The notes: a model not told the origin generated them from the letters alone. 25,180 nucleotides of DNA from Thermoplasmatota archaeon (GCA_016929175.1 JAFGJI010000134.1:1-25180); one strand, 5' to 3'. Numbered from the stretch's first letter, positions 7,662 to 15,000 are shown. Translations and numbers: made by a program.

Positions 7662-9689
7662 TCACGTTCTTTGGCTACCTTCAAGGAATTTTTTACCATC
7701 TTCTGTATTTTGGTCCAATGATCCAAGTTTCCTGGAATCCTTCCAGGTCCTGTCCATGAATATCTTGTTCGCCTCCCCACCGCTTTCCTGGACGACCCCC
7801 ACATCTGCGCCCATTGCCAGTGCCAGGCGGTATTCATACGAAGCGATCCTTCCTCCATGGATCCCTACGACCTTCACTTCCTCGGGATCCACGCCTGCAA
7901 GCACTATATCGACCCAGTATTGAAGGGGCTGCTGCAAACTGAAGCTGTCATCATCCGTCTTTCGGATCTCATTGTACCTGCTGTCGATCTCAATATCCTC
8001 CATGCTTGTACTTGGCACATATCCGATAGTGTGGACCCGCTCCTTGTAAAGTGATGATATCTCACCCACGAGTCCGCTGACACCTGATCTCGTTCCGCCA
8101 GAGATTATGGTTCCCGTGAAATCCTCGAACGAATGCAGAAGAAAATCACGATATCCCAACATCTTCTCTTCTATCTCGGCATCGCAGCCCCCTGCGACTA
8201 TCACGATGGGCCTTTTGGGCATGAAACCTTCCGGTGAATGGTACTCCTTGATAAGTTTCGGGACCTTCTTTCCAGTGGATTTTACGAACAAACCAAGTGC
8301 AAGCAGTATCCGTGCCCACTGATAACCGGGAAGCTGGTCCTTGACCACTTCCAATCCTGCAAGCGATCTCAGGGAGGTTTCTATCTCCCAGGGACTCTTG
8401 CTGACCTGAACGGCCTTCGTGTAAAAGGACAGGCTCTCGTAAGGCATTTTCAGGAAAAGGTAGAATTTTCCGATATCGTAATAGGCCCATGGGAGGTTCA
8501 TGCTCACGTCGATCTGGTCCAGGGACCTCTGTATGGCGCCTCTTATCACCGGCTCCATCATGGGTAGACATGAGATATTTCCCCTTTCGATGATCTCCAT
8601 TTCAATGAAATTTCCAAGTGGGTAGGGGTCGGTCGGATCGATGGTGAACGCTTTCAGGTAAAGTTCCTTTGCCTTACCGTCATCGATCCCTCTCCATGTA
8701 CCGGCAAGAGAGGATAGAGCATCAACATCCGCATTCTGCATTTTGCATGCTCTCTCAAGGTAATCCTGTCCCTCAATGAACCCTTTACTGCTCTTGTCAT
8801 CCCTGAACGATTTGCACATGGCAACACCGAGGTCCCTGTAGATCTCGGAATGACCGCTTTCTCTGAACTTCGAGAGAACCTCTATGGCCCTGTCCCAATC
8901 CTCAAGCTCGATGGCCAATTTTCCGATCCTTTGGGCCAATTCCAGGTTCTCCGGATCGTATTCCATGACCGTTGCCAGTTGCCTGATCTGATATCTCATC
9001 TCTTCTTTTGTCATATACGACCCGTAGTTGGCTGCATATCTTCTCAGGTTCGAGTTTATCCTCTCGAAGGACTTGTCAACGCCCTCGAGCATGGCGGCGA
9101 TGGAATACAGCTCACGGTCCCACTTGTCGGGTATTTTGAAAGCTCCCTTGTAATTGGTATCATGATAGAAATCCGCCCATGCATGTTCCAATATCGTTCT
9201 GACCTGGACCTCTGCTTTCAAACCGTATATTTCCTCGGGTATCTGAATAGGCACTATATCGTTGGGAAAAACACCTTTCTTCATCTTTATGATATAATGA
9301 ATGGAGCGGTACCCGAATTCGGCCGTTGCATGCCTCTGGCTGACATCGAGCGTGTTGTCCCAATCCACTTCGAAATGGTCCTCTATGAAGCTGGAAATGG
9401 CCCTCACCTGATCGACCGTCGTTGTGATCACGCGTCCCCCGCAAAGGTCCGTCAATTGATGGACCGGATCGTCGTACTTATGCTTCTTTCGAATGGCCTT
9501 CTCTCCGAAACTGGCAACGGCCTTCGGTCTTGTCTGTATGATAGCAAGGGGTGCATATTTCCTGGAAGCGGATCCCAGTACCTGTTTGAGTATGGTCGAA
9601 TACTTCTCATATACCGGTTGGACCCTTTGGAATTCCTCTATCTGCTCCTTCAACCAGTTCAATAGATCTTCGTCATCAGATGAGTTCAT
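7662..9689 (-). CDS. RelA/SpoT synthetase - TPR-like - SLOG (LSDAT) fusion protein
   Basis: The product has 675 residues; the start at 9689 has GGAGGGG 6 nt upstream. Residues 25-230 are a RelA/SpoT nucleotide pyrophosphokinase domain: RPKAVASFGEK (R54, K56, S60, K64), Asp81 in LTDLCGGRV, GYRSIHY (127-132) and EVQVRT with the catalytic-type Glu160, followed by W171 and H176. No HD hydrolase domain is fused. Residues about 240-480 are paired amphipathic helices of TPR type. Residues 493-655 are a Rossmann-like SLOG domain of the LSDAT family, with SGGTRSGVSGLVGE (about 530-543), HGGRIASYEYRLALAMGA and ESGG motifs. The expected reaction is transfer of pyrophosphate from ATP to a nucleotide (ppGpp/ppApp-like) or, as in toxSAS enzymes, to tRNA. 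SLOG would sense a nucleotide ligand. It is the second gene of an operon with the Nudix gene, 21 nt apart. Confidence 0.9.
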   Translation of the reverse strand: MNSSDDEDLLNWLKEQIEEFQRVQPVYEKYSTILKQVLGSASRKYAPLAIIQTRPKAVASFGEKAIRKKHKYDDPVHQLTDLCGGRVITTTVDQVRAISSFIEDHFEVDWDNTLDVSQRHATAEFGYRSIHYIIKMKKGVFPNDIVPIQIPEEIYGLKAEVQVRTILEHAWADFYHDTNYKGAFKIPDKWDRELYSIAAMLEGVDKSFERINSNLRRYAANYGSYMTKEEMRYQIRQLATVMEYDPENLELAQRIGKLAIELEDWDRAIEVLSKFRESGHSEIYRDLGVAMCKSFRDDKSSKGFIEGQDYLERACKMQNADVDALSSLAGTWRGIDDGKAKELYLKAFTIDPTDPYPLGNFIEMEIIERGNISCLPMMEPVIRGAIQRSLDQIDVSMNLPWAYYDIGKFYLFLKMPYESLSFYTKAVQVSKSPWEIETSLRSLAGLEVVKDQLPGYQWARILLALGLFVKSTGKKVPKLIKEYHSPEGFMPKRPIVIVAGGCDAEIEEKMLGYRDFLLHSFEDFTGTIISGGTRSGVSGLVGEISSLYKERVHTIGYVPSTSMEDIEIDSRYNEIRKTDDDSFSLQQPLQYWVDIVLAGVDPEEVKVVGIHGGRIASYEYRLALAMGADVGVVQESGGEANKIFMDRTWKDSRKLGSLDQNTEDGKKFLEGSQRT

Positions 9690-9710
9690 TTATTACCCCT
9701 CCGCTAAGCT

Positions 9711-10112
9711 TCACAGATCCTGATATTTTCTTCCGAACTCGATGAACTGGGTTGCCAGGTCCATCTTTGAAAGTTCGGCTCTCACGACCCATGTATGGTC
9801 CTCATGCTCCTCGCTGAGGGAGACCTCACCTTCCTTGAGCTTTCCCTCCATGAAAAGGTATACCACCCTGGAGACCGGCGATTCCGATTCCGTAACATAG
9901 AGAGGCCTCTCTATGGATATCTTCAACCTGGTCTCCTCGAATACCTCTCTCAGCAAACCCTCGTCGAAGGTCTCCCCGGTATCGACCTTGCCTCCGGGAA
10001 AATCCCATTTTCCAGGGTTACCTTTCGAGCTCATGGATCTCTTGATCAGAAGGAGTTTGCCCTCATCGTTGAGGATCACTACCTTCACTGAAAGGCGGAA
10101 TGGTTTGTTCAT
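9711..10112 (-). CDS. Nudix hydrolase
   Basis: The product has 133 residues. The frame opens with ATGs at 10118 and 10112. The second is chosen because AGGGGA ends only about 2 nt before the first but about 8 nt before the second. The Nudix box GX5EX7REVXEEX(G)U is present at residues 41-63 (G41, E47, R55, E56, E59, E60); the usual Gly near its end is Arg62. The family cleaves nucleoside diphosphates linked to another group, including mutagenic dNTPs, ADP-ribose and alarmones. Placement directly before the synthetase-SLOG gene suggests removal of an ADP-ribose-like SLOG ligand or of the synthetase product, rather than general housekeeping (MutT-like) cleaning. The substrate cannot be read from the sequence. 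Confidence 0.9.
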   Translation of the reverse strand: MNKPFRLSVKVVILNDEGKLLLIKRSMSSKGNPGKWDFPGGKVDTGETFDEGLLREVFEETRLKISIERPLYVTESESPVSRVVYLFMEGKLKEGEVSLSEEHEDHTWVVRAELSKMDLATQFIEFGRKYQDL

Positions 10113-10119
10113 TGGCATG

Positions 10120-10125
10120 TCCCCT
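10120..10125 (-). promoter_or_regulatory. Ribosome binding site deciding the Nudix start
   Basis: AGGGGA on the minus strand lies 1-2 nt before ATG 10118 and about 7-8 nt before ATG 10112. Normal spacing favours the second ATG. Confidence 0.5.
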
Positions 10126-10191
10126 TTTCAATTTCAATATGTACGTTGATGTGATGTCACACCGAATGCATTCTGGTAATTTGATTTATTT

Positions 10192-10206
10192 GTTAAATAT
10201 TTTATT
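10192..10206 (-). promoter_or_regulatory. Candidate TATA box for Nudix-synthetase operon
   Basis: The minus-strand stretch AATAAAATATTTAAC sits about 85 nt before the Nudix start in the 222-nt divergent region. Transcription would begin near 10173. The region is AT-rich, so the exact box is uncertain. Confidence 0.35.
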
Positions 10207-10280
10207 ATTCATCAATGATGGAGTGGTTGAAAAAAAGCTGAGGTCCTGGAGAAGCGCAATTAACGCGGATCTGTACAAGG

Positions 10281-10290
10281 TTTTAATTAT
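10281..10290 (+). promoter_or_regulatory. Candidate TATA box for HD hydrolase gene
   Basis: TTTTAATTAT would place the transcript start near 10310, about 25 nt before the start codon and with the ribosome binding site GGAGG (10324-10328) inside the leader. This promoter is divergent from that of the Nudix-synthetase operon. Confidence 0.4.
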
Positions 10291-10334
10291 GAAAGTGTAT
10301 TGCCAAAAATATCCCGATCCTTCGGAGGCAGATC

Positions 10335-10862
10335 ATGAGCAACGAGGTCCAGATCATACTGGAAGCCGTCCAGTTCGCTGCGGACAGACACGGTGTCCAG
10401 CTGAGAAAGGAGGGGCTTCCCTATATCACGCATCCGATAACAGTGGCCAATACTCTATCAAAGAGGGGTTACGGATTGGAATATATCATCACCGCTCTTT
10501 TCCATGACCTGTTGGAAGATACTGCAACGACATATGAGGAGATCGAACAATGGTGCGAGTACCATTTGGCTGATCCATCATTTCACAGGTCCATACCGGA
10601 TGCGGTCGAGGTCCTTACGACCGGAGGAAAAAAAGACCCACAATATTTCGAAAGAATAAAGGGGAACGACATAGCCCGGATCGTTAAGCTCGTTGATAGA
10701 CTTCACAATCTTACAACAATGAAGGGGCTCTCGCCGGAGTGGCAGAGGAAATATATCGAAGAGACTTGGAGGTACGTGGTCCCTCTGACGGAAGGAACGG
10801 AGTTCAAAGATGAGATGACGGAGATCCTTCACAAAAGAGAGAATATGCTCAATTATGACTGA
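10335..10862 (+). CDS. Small alarmone hydrolase (HD domain, MESH1/SpoT hydrolase type)
   Basis: The product has 175 residues, the usual size for single-domain MESH1-like hydrolases. GGAGG lies 6 nt before the ATG. The residues of the SpoT/Rel hydrolase site are present: R24 in QLRKEG, H33 in YITHP, H57-D58 in ALFHDLLEDT, E61-D62, and D121 and N125 in VKLVDRLHNL. The family is manganese-dependent and removes the 3'-pyrophosphate from ppGpp or ppApp; some members act as antitoxins that reverse toxic small synthetases, including tRNA 3'-end pyrophosphorylation. The gene is divergent from the Nudix-synthetase operon, so the synthetase and hydrolase halves of a SpoT enzyme are encoded separately here. 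It is predicted to be catalytically active; its true substrate depends on the synthetase. Confidence 0.92.
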   Translation: MSNEVQIILEAVQFAADRHGVQLRKEGLPYITHPITVANTLSKRGYGLEYIITALFHDLLEDTATTYEEIEQWCEYHLADPSFHRSIPDAVEVLTTGGKKDPQYFERIKGNDIARIVKLVDRLHNLTTMKGLSPEWQRKYIEETWRYVVPLTEGTEFKDEMTEILHKRENMLNYD

Positions 10863-10937
10863 TATGGGCCCCCTTTTATTTCCATTCGGTGAAAGGGGAG
10901 AGCGTTCCATCTTCCAGTGACCTCATCTGGGAACCCG

Positions 10938-12341
10938 TCATGTATTGTTGGTTTCTTCTAACCCACTGGAAACAATGCTTTCGGGACCTAAAGGCGGTAA
11001 AGATACTTCACTGGAAACAACGCTGCTGCCGGGCCCCTCAAGAGGGATCGATCCGTCCACCGGGAGGGGGGCCGGGATATACCTGAAAAGGAACGCTCCG
11101 ATGTGCGGATCGTAGGTCCTCAGACGTGTTTTACCCGGAATTTTTGGTGGCAGATAGGGGAGAAGGTCCCTATCCTTCAGATAATCATGGTTGAAAAAGG
11201 CGATAGGATGTTGATGCCTAGCGGCGCCTTTCATTGACATCCGGATCATCTCCATGGAGACCGCCTTGAGGGGATCGATGTTCTTTCCTTTGGTGTATTT
11301 TCTAAGGTTAGTGTATCTCGCTCTCACCAGACCGTTCCCGAAGTTGAAATTGTCCATGGACGGAGACTGATCGGGTCCCATTGATGATATGGCGAGCCTG
11401 TCATTACCACTGAGGTACTCTGCGAACAGCCCTGATCTGCATCCGCTTCCGAGGACCATCATGCTGCAGTTGGTTGTGTTTTTGAGCATTTCATCGATCT
11501 CTTTCATATATACCAATCCATCTAAGCTCAGATTTTCAGATAGGGGGAGATAGGCAGTCCTGTATTGCAGCAGTATATAGTTGTAAAGCCGCCTAAGGAG
11601 CCTCACAAGGAATGTGACATCCAGTCGATAGGTTCCTCCCATCTCGAGCAATGCCTTACAGACCATTGCGAGGTGGTCGGGTCCGATCCTTAGACCCAAT
11701 TGACCGGGATCCTTGATATCGAGGAGCTTCACGATCTTATCTTTTGGAAGCTGAATGTTGACCTTTTGTGCAATGTTCTTCTCATTGTACTTCTGGACGA
11801 GATATCCCACATCCGAGATCTCTTTGATCTCACTCTGATACACAGATCCGAGAACTCCCATTGCCTTTTTGATATCGATGAAAACAGATTTTCCGGTCGA
11901 GATGACCTCCTTGAGAGCGTTCTTGAGCATGTTCGTTTCTATTCTCACTCCGTGGGGGGATGAAATCCTCTGGACGAATGTCCTTACCATCCGGTATTCG
12001 AGTGTTGGGTTCAAGACCCACCCGTTCAAAACGCTGTAGAAATCCCTCAGAAAGACAGGTATCCTCAACACCTCTCTGGGAGCGCCCGAGAAATAGTAGA
12101 TGACATTGCTGTCCCCGTCGGCGTATTTCTCAATATCGTATATAGCATTGAGCAGACCCGTCTTGTTACATGTTCCGTTGGCGAAAGGAACGGACATGCC
12201 TTCCGGAACAAGGAACCTGACGTTGTAACCAAGAGCCTTCAGGTACTGGCACAACAGGATCGCTTTATCCTTCTCGTGTTGAAAATGGCTCGTGCTGCCC
12301 TCCACTTGAGGTGACAATGCTATCAATGCATGGTCGACCAT
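10938..12341 (-). CDS. Caspase-fold protein with Cys retained and His replaced by Ala
   Basis: The product has 467 residues. The start at 12341 is chosen because GGGGTGA precedes it by 4-5 nt and it lies 14 nt after the stop of the upstream gene; ATG 12374 would overlap that gene. The N-terminus has strand DHALIALSP, helix, then VRFLVPEG. Strand 3 reads VIYYFSGAP where C13/C14 peptidases have FSGHG, so the catalytic His is Ala87. After a helical insert of about 200 residues, strand 4 reads MVLGSGCRSG with Cys301 at the catalytic position, then LAISSMGPDQS as in caspase strand 5, and an RHQHP motif. The tail (about 430-467) is Pro/Ser-rich with a duplicated GPxSxVSS. It may be a pseudoprotease, or use a His from elsewhere or from its partner. 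It is the last gene of the wHTH-TPR/caspase operon. Confidence 0.72.
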   Translation of the reverse strand: MVDHALIALSPQVEGSTSHFQHEKDKAILLCQYLKALGYNVRFLVPEGMSVPFANGTCNKTGLLNAIYDIEKYADGDSNVIYYFSGAPREVLRIPVFLRDFYSVLNGWVLNPTLEYRMVRTFVQRISSPHGVRIETNMLKNALKEVISTGKSVFIDIKKAMGVLGSVYQSEIKEISDVGYLVQKYNEKNIAQKVNIQLPKDKIVKLLDIKDPGQLGLRIGPDHLAMVCKALLEMGGTYRLDVTFLVRLLRRLYNYILLQYRTAYLPLSENLSLDGLVYMKEIDEMLKNTTNCSMMVLGSGCRSGLFAEYLSGNDRLAISSMGPDQSPSMDNFNFGNGLVRARYTNLRKYTKGKNIDPLKAVSMEMIRMSMKGAARHQHPIAFFNHDYLKDRDLLPYLPPKIPGKTRLRTYDPHIGAFLFRYIPAPLPVDGSIPLEGPGSSVVSSEVSLPPLGPESIVSSGLEETNNT

Positions 12342-12345
12342 CTTT

Positions 12346-12352
12346 TCACCCC
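12346..12352 (-). promoter_or_regulatory. Ribosome binding site GGGGTGA deciding the start at 12341
   Basis: This purine-rich match lies 4-5 nt before ATG 12341 and within the 14-nt gap after the upstream stop codon. It makes ATG 12374 unlikely as the start. Confidence 0.55.
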
Positions 12353-12355
12353 GGT

Positions 12356-13090
12356 TCAATCCTGGGATGGCCACATCAATGGTGATTGCAGCCCGTTGAG
12401 CCGGGCCACTTCCGCCCAGTATGCCCCATCCGTGCCTTTGAAATCGTCCTCGGTAACCTGGGGCATCACGATGCCGATATTGAAATGGTCGATGTCCCCA
12501 GCATCATAATCATTGTCCCCGGGACTGGATGCGATCATCGTGATATTGGGTGTGTTGATCGTTTCATTCAATCTACTTGCGATATTGCCAGATCCCATAC
12601 CGGAAAATATTACTGTCATTCTGCATAGTTTATCCTTCATAGCATTCAAGTGGGCTGTTATTATCTGATATGTTGTTGAGCCGTCAGTAGCATCATGCTC
12701 TACGAACTTATTCGTTTTATTCTGGTTATTATGCTGTTGTATTCGGAGTTTTGGTTCACTTCCAATAAGGGGACAATTGTCAGATATCCACAGGCAATAG
12801 CGGTCAATATTCTTGTCTGTGAAGGGAACATCTTCTTGGATCTCTGTGAGTACCGGTCCAAGATTATCCACAGCTCCTGTGGCAGTCGAATTATCGGTTT
12901 CGCATTCTCCCCTATGATCTCCATGGTAGAATCTTGTTTCGTCTCCTACAACTAGAATCTGATTCTCTGGATATCCCCACGCGATCAAAGCTTCGATGAA
13001 CCTGTTCGCTTTCTCATATTCCTCATCGCTCCATGTTAGAGGGGGATCGCAATGGGGGTCCCCCACAAACACCACAGCATATTTCGTCAT
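12356..13090 (-). CDS. Caspase-fold (C13/legumain-like) protein lacking both catalytic residues
   Basis: The product has 244 residues, about one caspase domain. GGAGG lies 7 nt before the ATG. The strand and helix order fits C13/C14: YAVVFVGDP (strand 1), YEKANRFIEALIAWGY (helix), ILVVGDE (strand 2), an AT-containing helix (STATGAVDNLGPVL), YCLWISDNC (strand 3, where active enzymes have DHG; N105 replaces His), MTVIFSGMGSG (strand 4, where active enzymes have ACxSG; M165 replaces Cys), and ITMIASSPGDND (strand 5). It is therefore predicted to be a non-catalytic pseudocaspase, perhaps a scaffold or regulator of the caspase-like protein encoded immediately downstream. It lies 15 nt after the wHTH-TPR gene in the same operon. 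The fold call rests on motif order only and needs structural confirmation. Confidence 0.62.
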   Translation of the reverse strand: MTKYAVVFVGDPHCDPPLTWSDEEYEKANRFIEALIAWGYPENQILVVGDETRFYHGDHRGECETDNSTATGAVDNLGPVLTEIQEDVPFTDKNIDRYCLWISDNCPLIGSEPKLRIQQHNNQNKTNKFVEHDATDGSTTYQIITAHLNAMKDKLCRMTVIFSGMGSGNIASRLNETINTPNITMIASSPGDNDYDAGDIDHFNIGIVMPQVTEDDFKGTDGAYWAEVARLNGLQSPLMWPSQD

Positions 13091-13105
13091 TTTTTTTCCT
13101 CCTTT

Positions 13106-14467
13106 TTATTTATCGAATTCGAATTCGGGGAAACCGTATTTCAGGGACCTCTCCCTGAAGATCTCCCTTCTTATTCTCCTCTCCTCGGGAGACGGAGATG
13201 GATATGCAAGTGTTTCGGACCTTCTGAAGAACTCCATCGCTTTTTCGAAGTTCCTCTTCTCGAGTTCCAGGAGGGCATAGTTGAAATCGACGATCGCCAC
13301 CCTTTCCAGGTCCCCTACCTCATGGAACAGCTCCTTTGCGGTCTTAAGATATCTGTTAGACTTTTCGAGGTTGCCCCTGAGCATCTCTATATCCGACAGA
13401 TTCGTCAAGGTGGCCGCCTCTGTGTATTTGGACCTTGCCTCTCTTGAATACTTCCTTGCAAGGTTCCAGTCGTTCTCTGCCTCCTTGAGGTCGTTCATAT
13501 GGAAACGAAGGATGCCCCTGTTGTTGTGCCCTATGCATAAAAGAAGAGGGAATCCGAACGCCCTGAAAGATCGTATCGCGGAATTGAACAGCTCCAATGA
13601 TTCCTCTCTTGACTCTACCCTGTTCGACAGTATCCTTGCCTTGACCTGTTTGGCGAAAGCCTTGAAGACCTTGTTATCCACCTGATCTTCAAGTTCATCC
13701 AGTTCCTTTATCGAGGTTTCGGTGTTCCCCATCTTGCTCCGAAGGAGTGCCTTTCCTATCCTGGCCATGAACCACTGGTTCTGGGTGACCTTGACCTTTC
13801 CCGATAGAAGATGATCGTATATCGACATTGCCTCGTCGAACCTGGCCTGTTTGTAGCTTGCCTCCGCAACAAGTAGCAGTGTGTTGACGTTCATCTGCTT
13901 GGAGGCAAGTTCTTCCAGCATACAGGAGTTGACGTCACCAAAGAAGCAGGTCTTGAAGAAGGTCTCGACGATCGGAACGCCCAGCGGGGTCTCCTCGCCT
14001 GCCTCCGAAAGAACGTTAACGATGTTGGAATCCTCCTTTGCTGTCTTTATGGTCTCGAGATAGAAGGGCAGATCGAACCTGATGACCTTGGAATAGAGGG
14101 CCAGGAAGAATATCTTCTCCAGGGGGTCCCCGATCCTGGTCAGTATTCTTGATACCGGTACAATGGAAGGAATGTTGTGCCGCTCGGGAGTGAGGTTCTC
14201 CTTCTCGATGTTGGAGAGTATCTCCCTGAACCTCTCCCTGCCCTGGTCAAGGATATCGTAGGTCTGCCTGACATCCTCCACGTACTTCTTCTTGTGCCTT
14301 TCTATACAACCGGCTTTCTTCAATTTGCCCAGATAGAGGTCCAATGTGGTAGCGTTGATGTCGAGTGCGTTGGCAAGCTGCTCCTTCCGGAACCTGACAT
14401 TGGGTCGCTCATCTTCCTTTATCAAGGAAATTGCAAAGAGAACCAGCTCTTCCTTCTGCAGAACCAT
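13106..14467 (-). CDS. Winged-helix TPR regulator heading the caspase-like operon
   Basis: The product has 453 residues. The frame extends up to 14536, but ATG 14467 is preferred because a TATA box (GTTTTATAAC, 14496-14505) lies inside the extension and would start transcription only a few nt before 14467, giving a nearly leaderless mRNA. Residues about 1-75 form a winged helix-turn-helix (FRKEQLANALDINATTLDLY, then LGKLKKAGCIERHKKKY). Residues about 180-440 are repeated amphipathic helix pairs with TPR-like spacing, such as ASYKQARFDEAMSIYDHLL and AATLTNLSDIEMLRGNLEKS. This resembles STAND-associated or AfsR/LuxR-type TPR regulators without the NTPase. It may regulate its own operon or act as a scaffold that senses a partner and recruits the caspase-like proteins. 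No NTPase motif is visible. Confidence 0.82.
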   Translation of the reverse strand: MVLQKEELVLFAISLIKEDERPNVRFRKEQLANALDINATTLDLYLGKLKKAGCIERHKKKYVEDVRQTYDILDQGRERFREILSNIEKENLTPERHNIPSIVPVSRILTRIGDPLEKIFFLALYSKVIRFDLPFYLETIKTAKEDSNIVNVLSEAGEETPLGVPIVETFFKTCFFGDVNSCMLEELASKQMNVNTLLLVAEASYKQARFDEAMSIYDHLLSGKVKVTQNQWFMARIGKALLRSKMGNTETSIKELDELEDQVDNKVFKAFAKQVKARILSNRVESREESLELFNSAIRSFRAFGFPLLLCIGHNNRGILRFHMNDLKEAENDWNLARKYSREARSKYTEAATLTNLSDIEMLRGNLEKSNRYLKTAKELFHEVGDLERVAIVDFNYALLELEKRNFEKAMEFFRRSETLAYPSPSPEERRIRREIFRERSLKYGFPEFEFDK

Positions 14468-14495
14468 AAAATCCAATCTTGTATGACACATAAAT

Positions 14496-14505
14496 GTTAT
14501 AAAAC
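14496..14505 (-). promoter_or_regulatory. TATA box for wHTH-TPR/caspase-like operon
   Basis: GTTTTATAAC on the minus strand, centred about 33 nt before ATG 14467. It predicts a leader of only a few nucleotides, so the message would be nearly leaderless, which also explains the lack of a clear ribosome binding site. Confidence 0.5.
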
Positions 14506-14793
14506 TTTCCAATATTCTTAATGCGGACCGGGACATATTCGTCCTCCGATCTCAATATGATATATTAAATTGAACCAATGATCCATGTTCATTGTGAGGT
14601 CTTCCGGAGCACGAGTCGGGTACTGTCCCCCATCGGGCTCATGCATTCGTTCCCTCAAACGGCGTAGGACAGGGAAACGAGATCTTCGACTTTGAATAAC
14701 ACATTCCCATATATCTTATCTCCATATGTATTTTTGTCTTTATCAAAAGATCCACCCTATCCTAATCACCGAAACATTACCAAAAACCAAAAC

Positions 14794-14802
14794 GCTTAAA
14801 TA
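14794..14802 (+). promoter_or_regulatory. TATA-like box CTTAAATAT
   Basis: CTTAAATAT preceded by an A-rich BRE-like sequence (CCAAAACG). Transcription would start near 14824 and run toward the small ORF at 15001. Confidence 0.4.
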
Positions 14803-14861
14803 TTGCCTGCAATTCTTTATGGTATTTCGGGACTTTGAGGCCTTTCTCAAGTAACAAAAGG

Positions 14862-14869
14862 TATAAATA
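14862..14869 (+). promoter_or_regulatory. TATA box TATAAATA upstream of small ORF
   Basis: A consensus-like TATAAATA with AAAAGG directly upstream. A start near 14890 gives a leader of about 110 nt for the ORF at 15001. GCTTAT occurs three times in the leader (from 14872 to about 14926), meaning unknown. Confidence 0.5.
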
Positions 14870-15000
14870 CAGCTTATAGAGGCTTATCGGTTTTATCAAT
14901 ACCATTAATATACTCAACGCTTATCCATTCAATAGAAATGCAAAATAAGGAAAATGACCCGAAAGCATTTCAAAAAACAAAAAAAGGAGGTTTGAAGAAC

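Larger units (their letters stand above)
14468..15000. other. 533-nt stretch without a convincing gene; promoters and a GC-rich block
   Basis: It holds the leftward promoter of the wHTH-TPR operon (14496-14505). A GC-rich block at about 14596-14690, able to form at least one imperfect hairpin, stands out from AT-rich surroundings. Two rightward TATA-like boxes (14794-14802 and 14862-14869) lead toward the small ORF at 15001. No tRNA or recognisable ncRNA family was seen. Confidence 0.5.

Noticed and set aside
8850..9665. A 271-residue open frame on the plus strand opposite the RelA/SpoT domain
   Set aside because: It is antisense to a conserved catalytic domain and its translation shows no recognisable motif or ribosome binding site.
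12342..12374. Start of the Cys-bearing caspase-like gene at 12374
   Set aside because: It would overlap the upstream gene and lacks a ribosome binding site, while ATG 12341 has GGGGTGA at suitable distance.
12595..12640. Reading SGMGSG in the 244-residue caspase-like protein as strand 3 with Met for His
   Set aside because: The strand order fits better with WISDNC as strand 3 and SGMGSG as strand 4, because the ASSPGD segment that follows matches strand 5. This remains the least certain part of that assignment.
14468..14536. N-terminal extension of the wHTH-TPR protein to 14536
   Set aside because: The only good TATA box lies inside the extension, and the winged helix begins right after ATG 14467.
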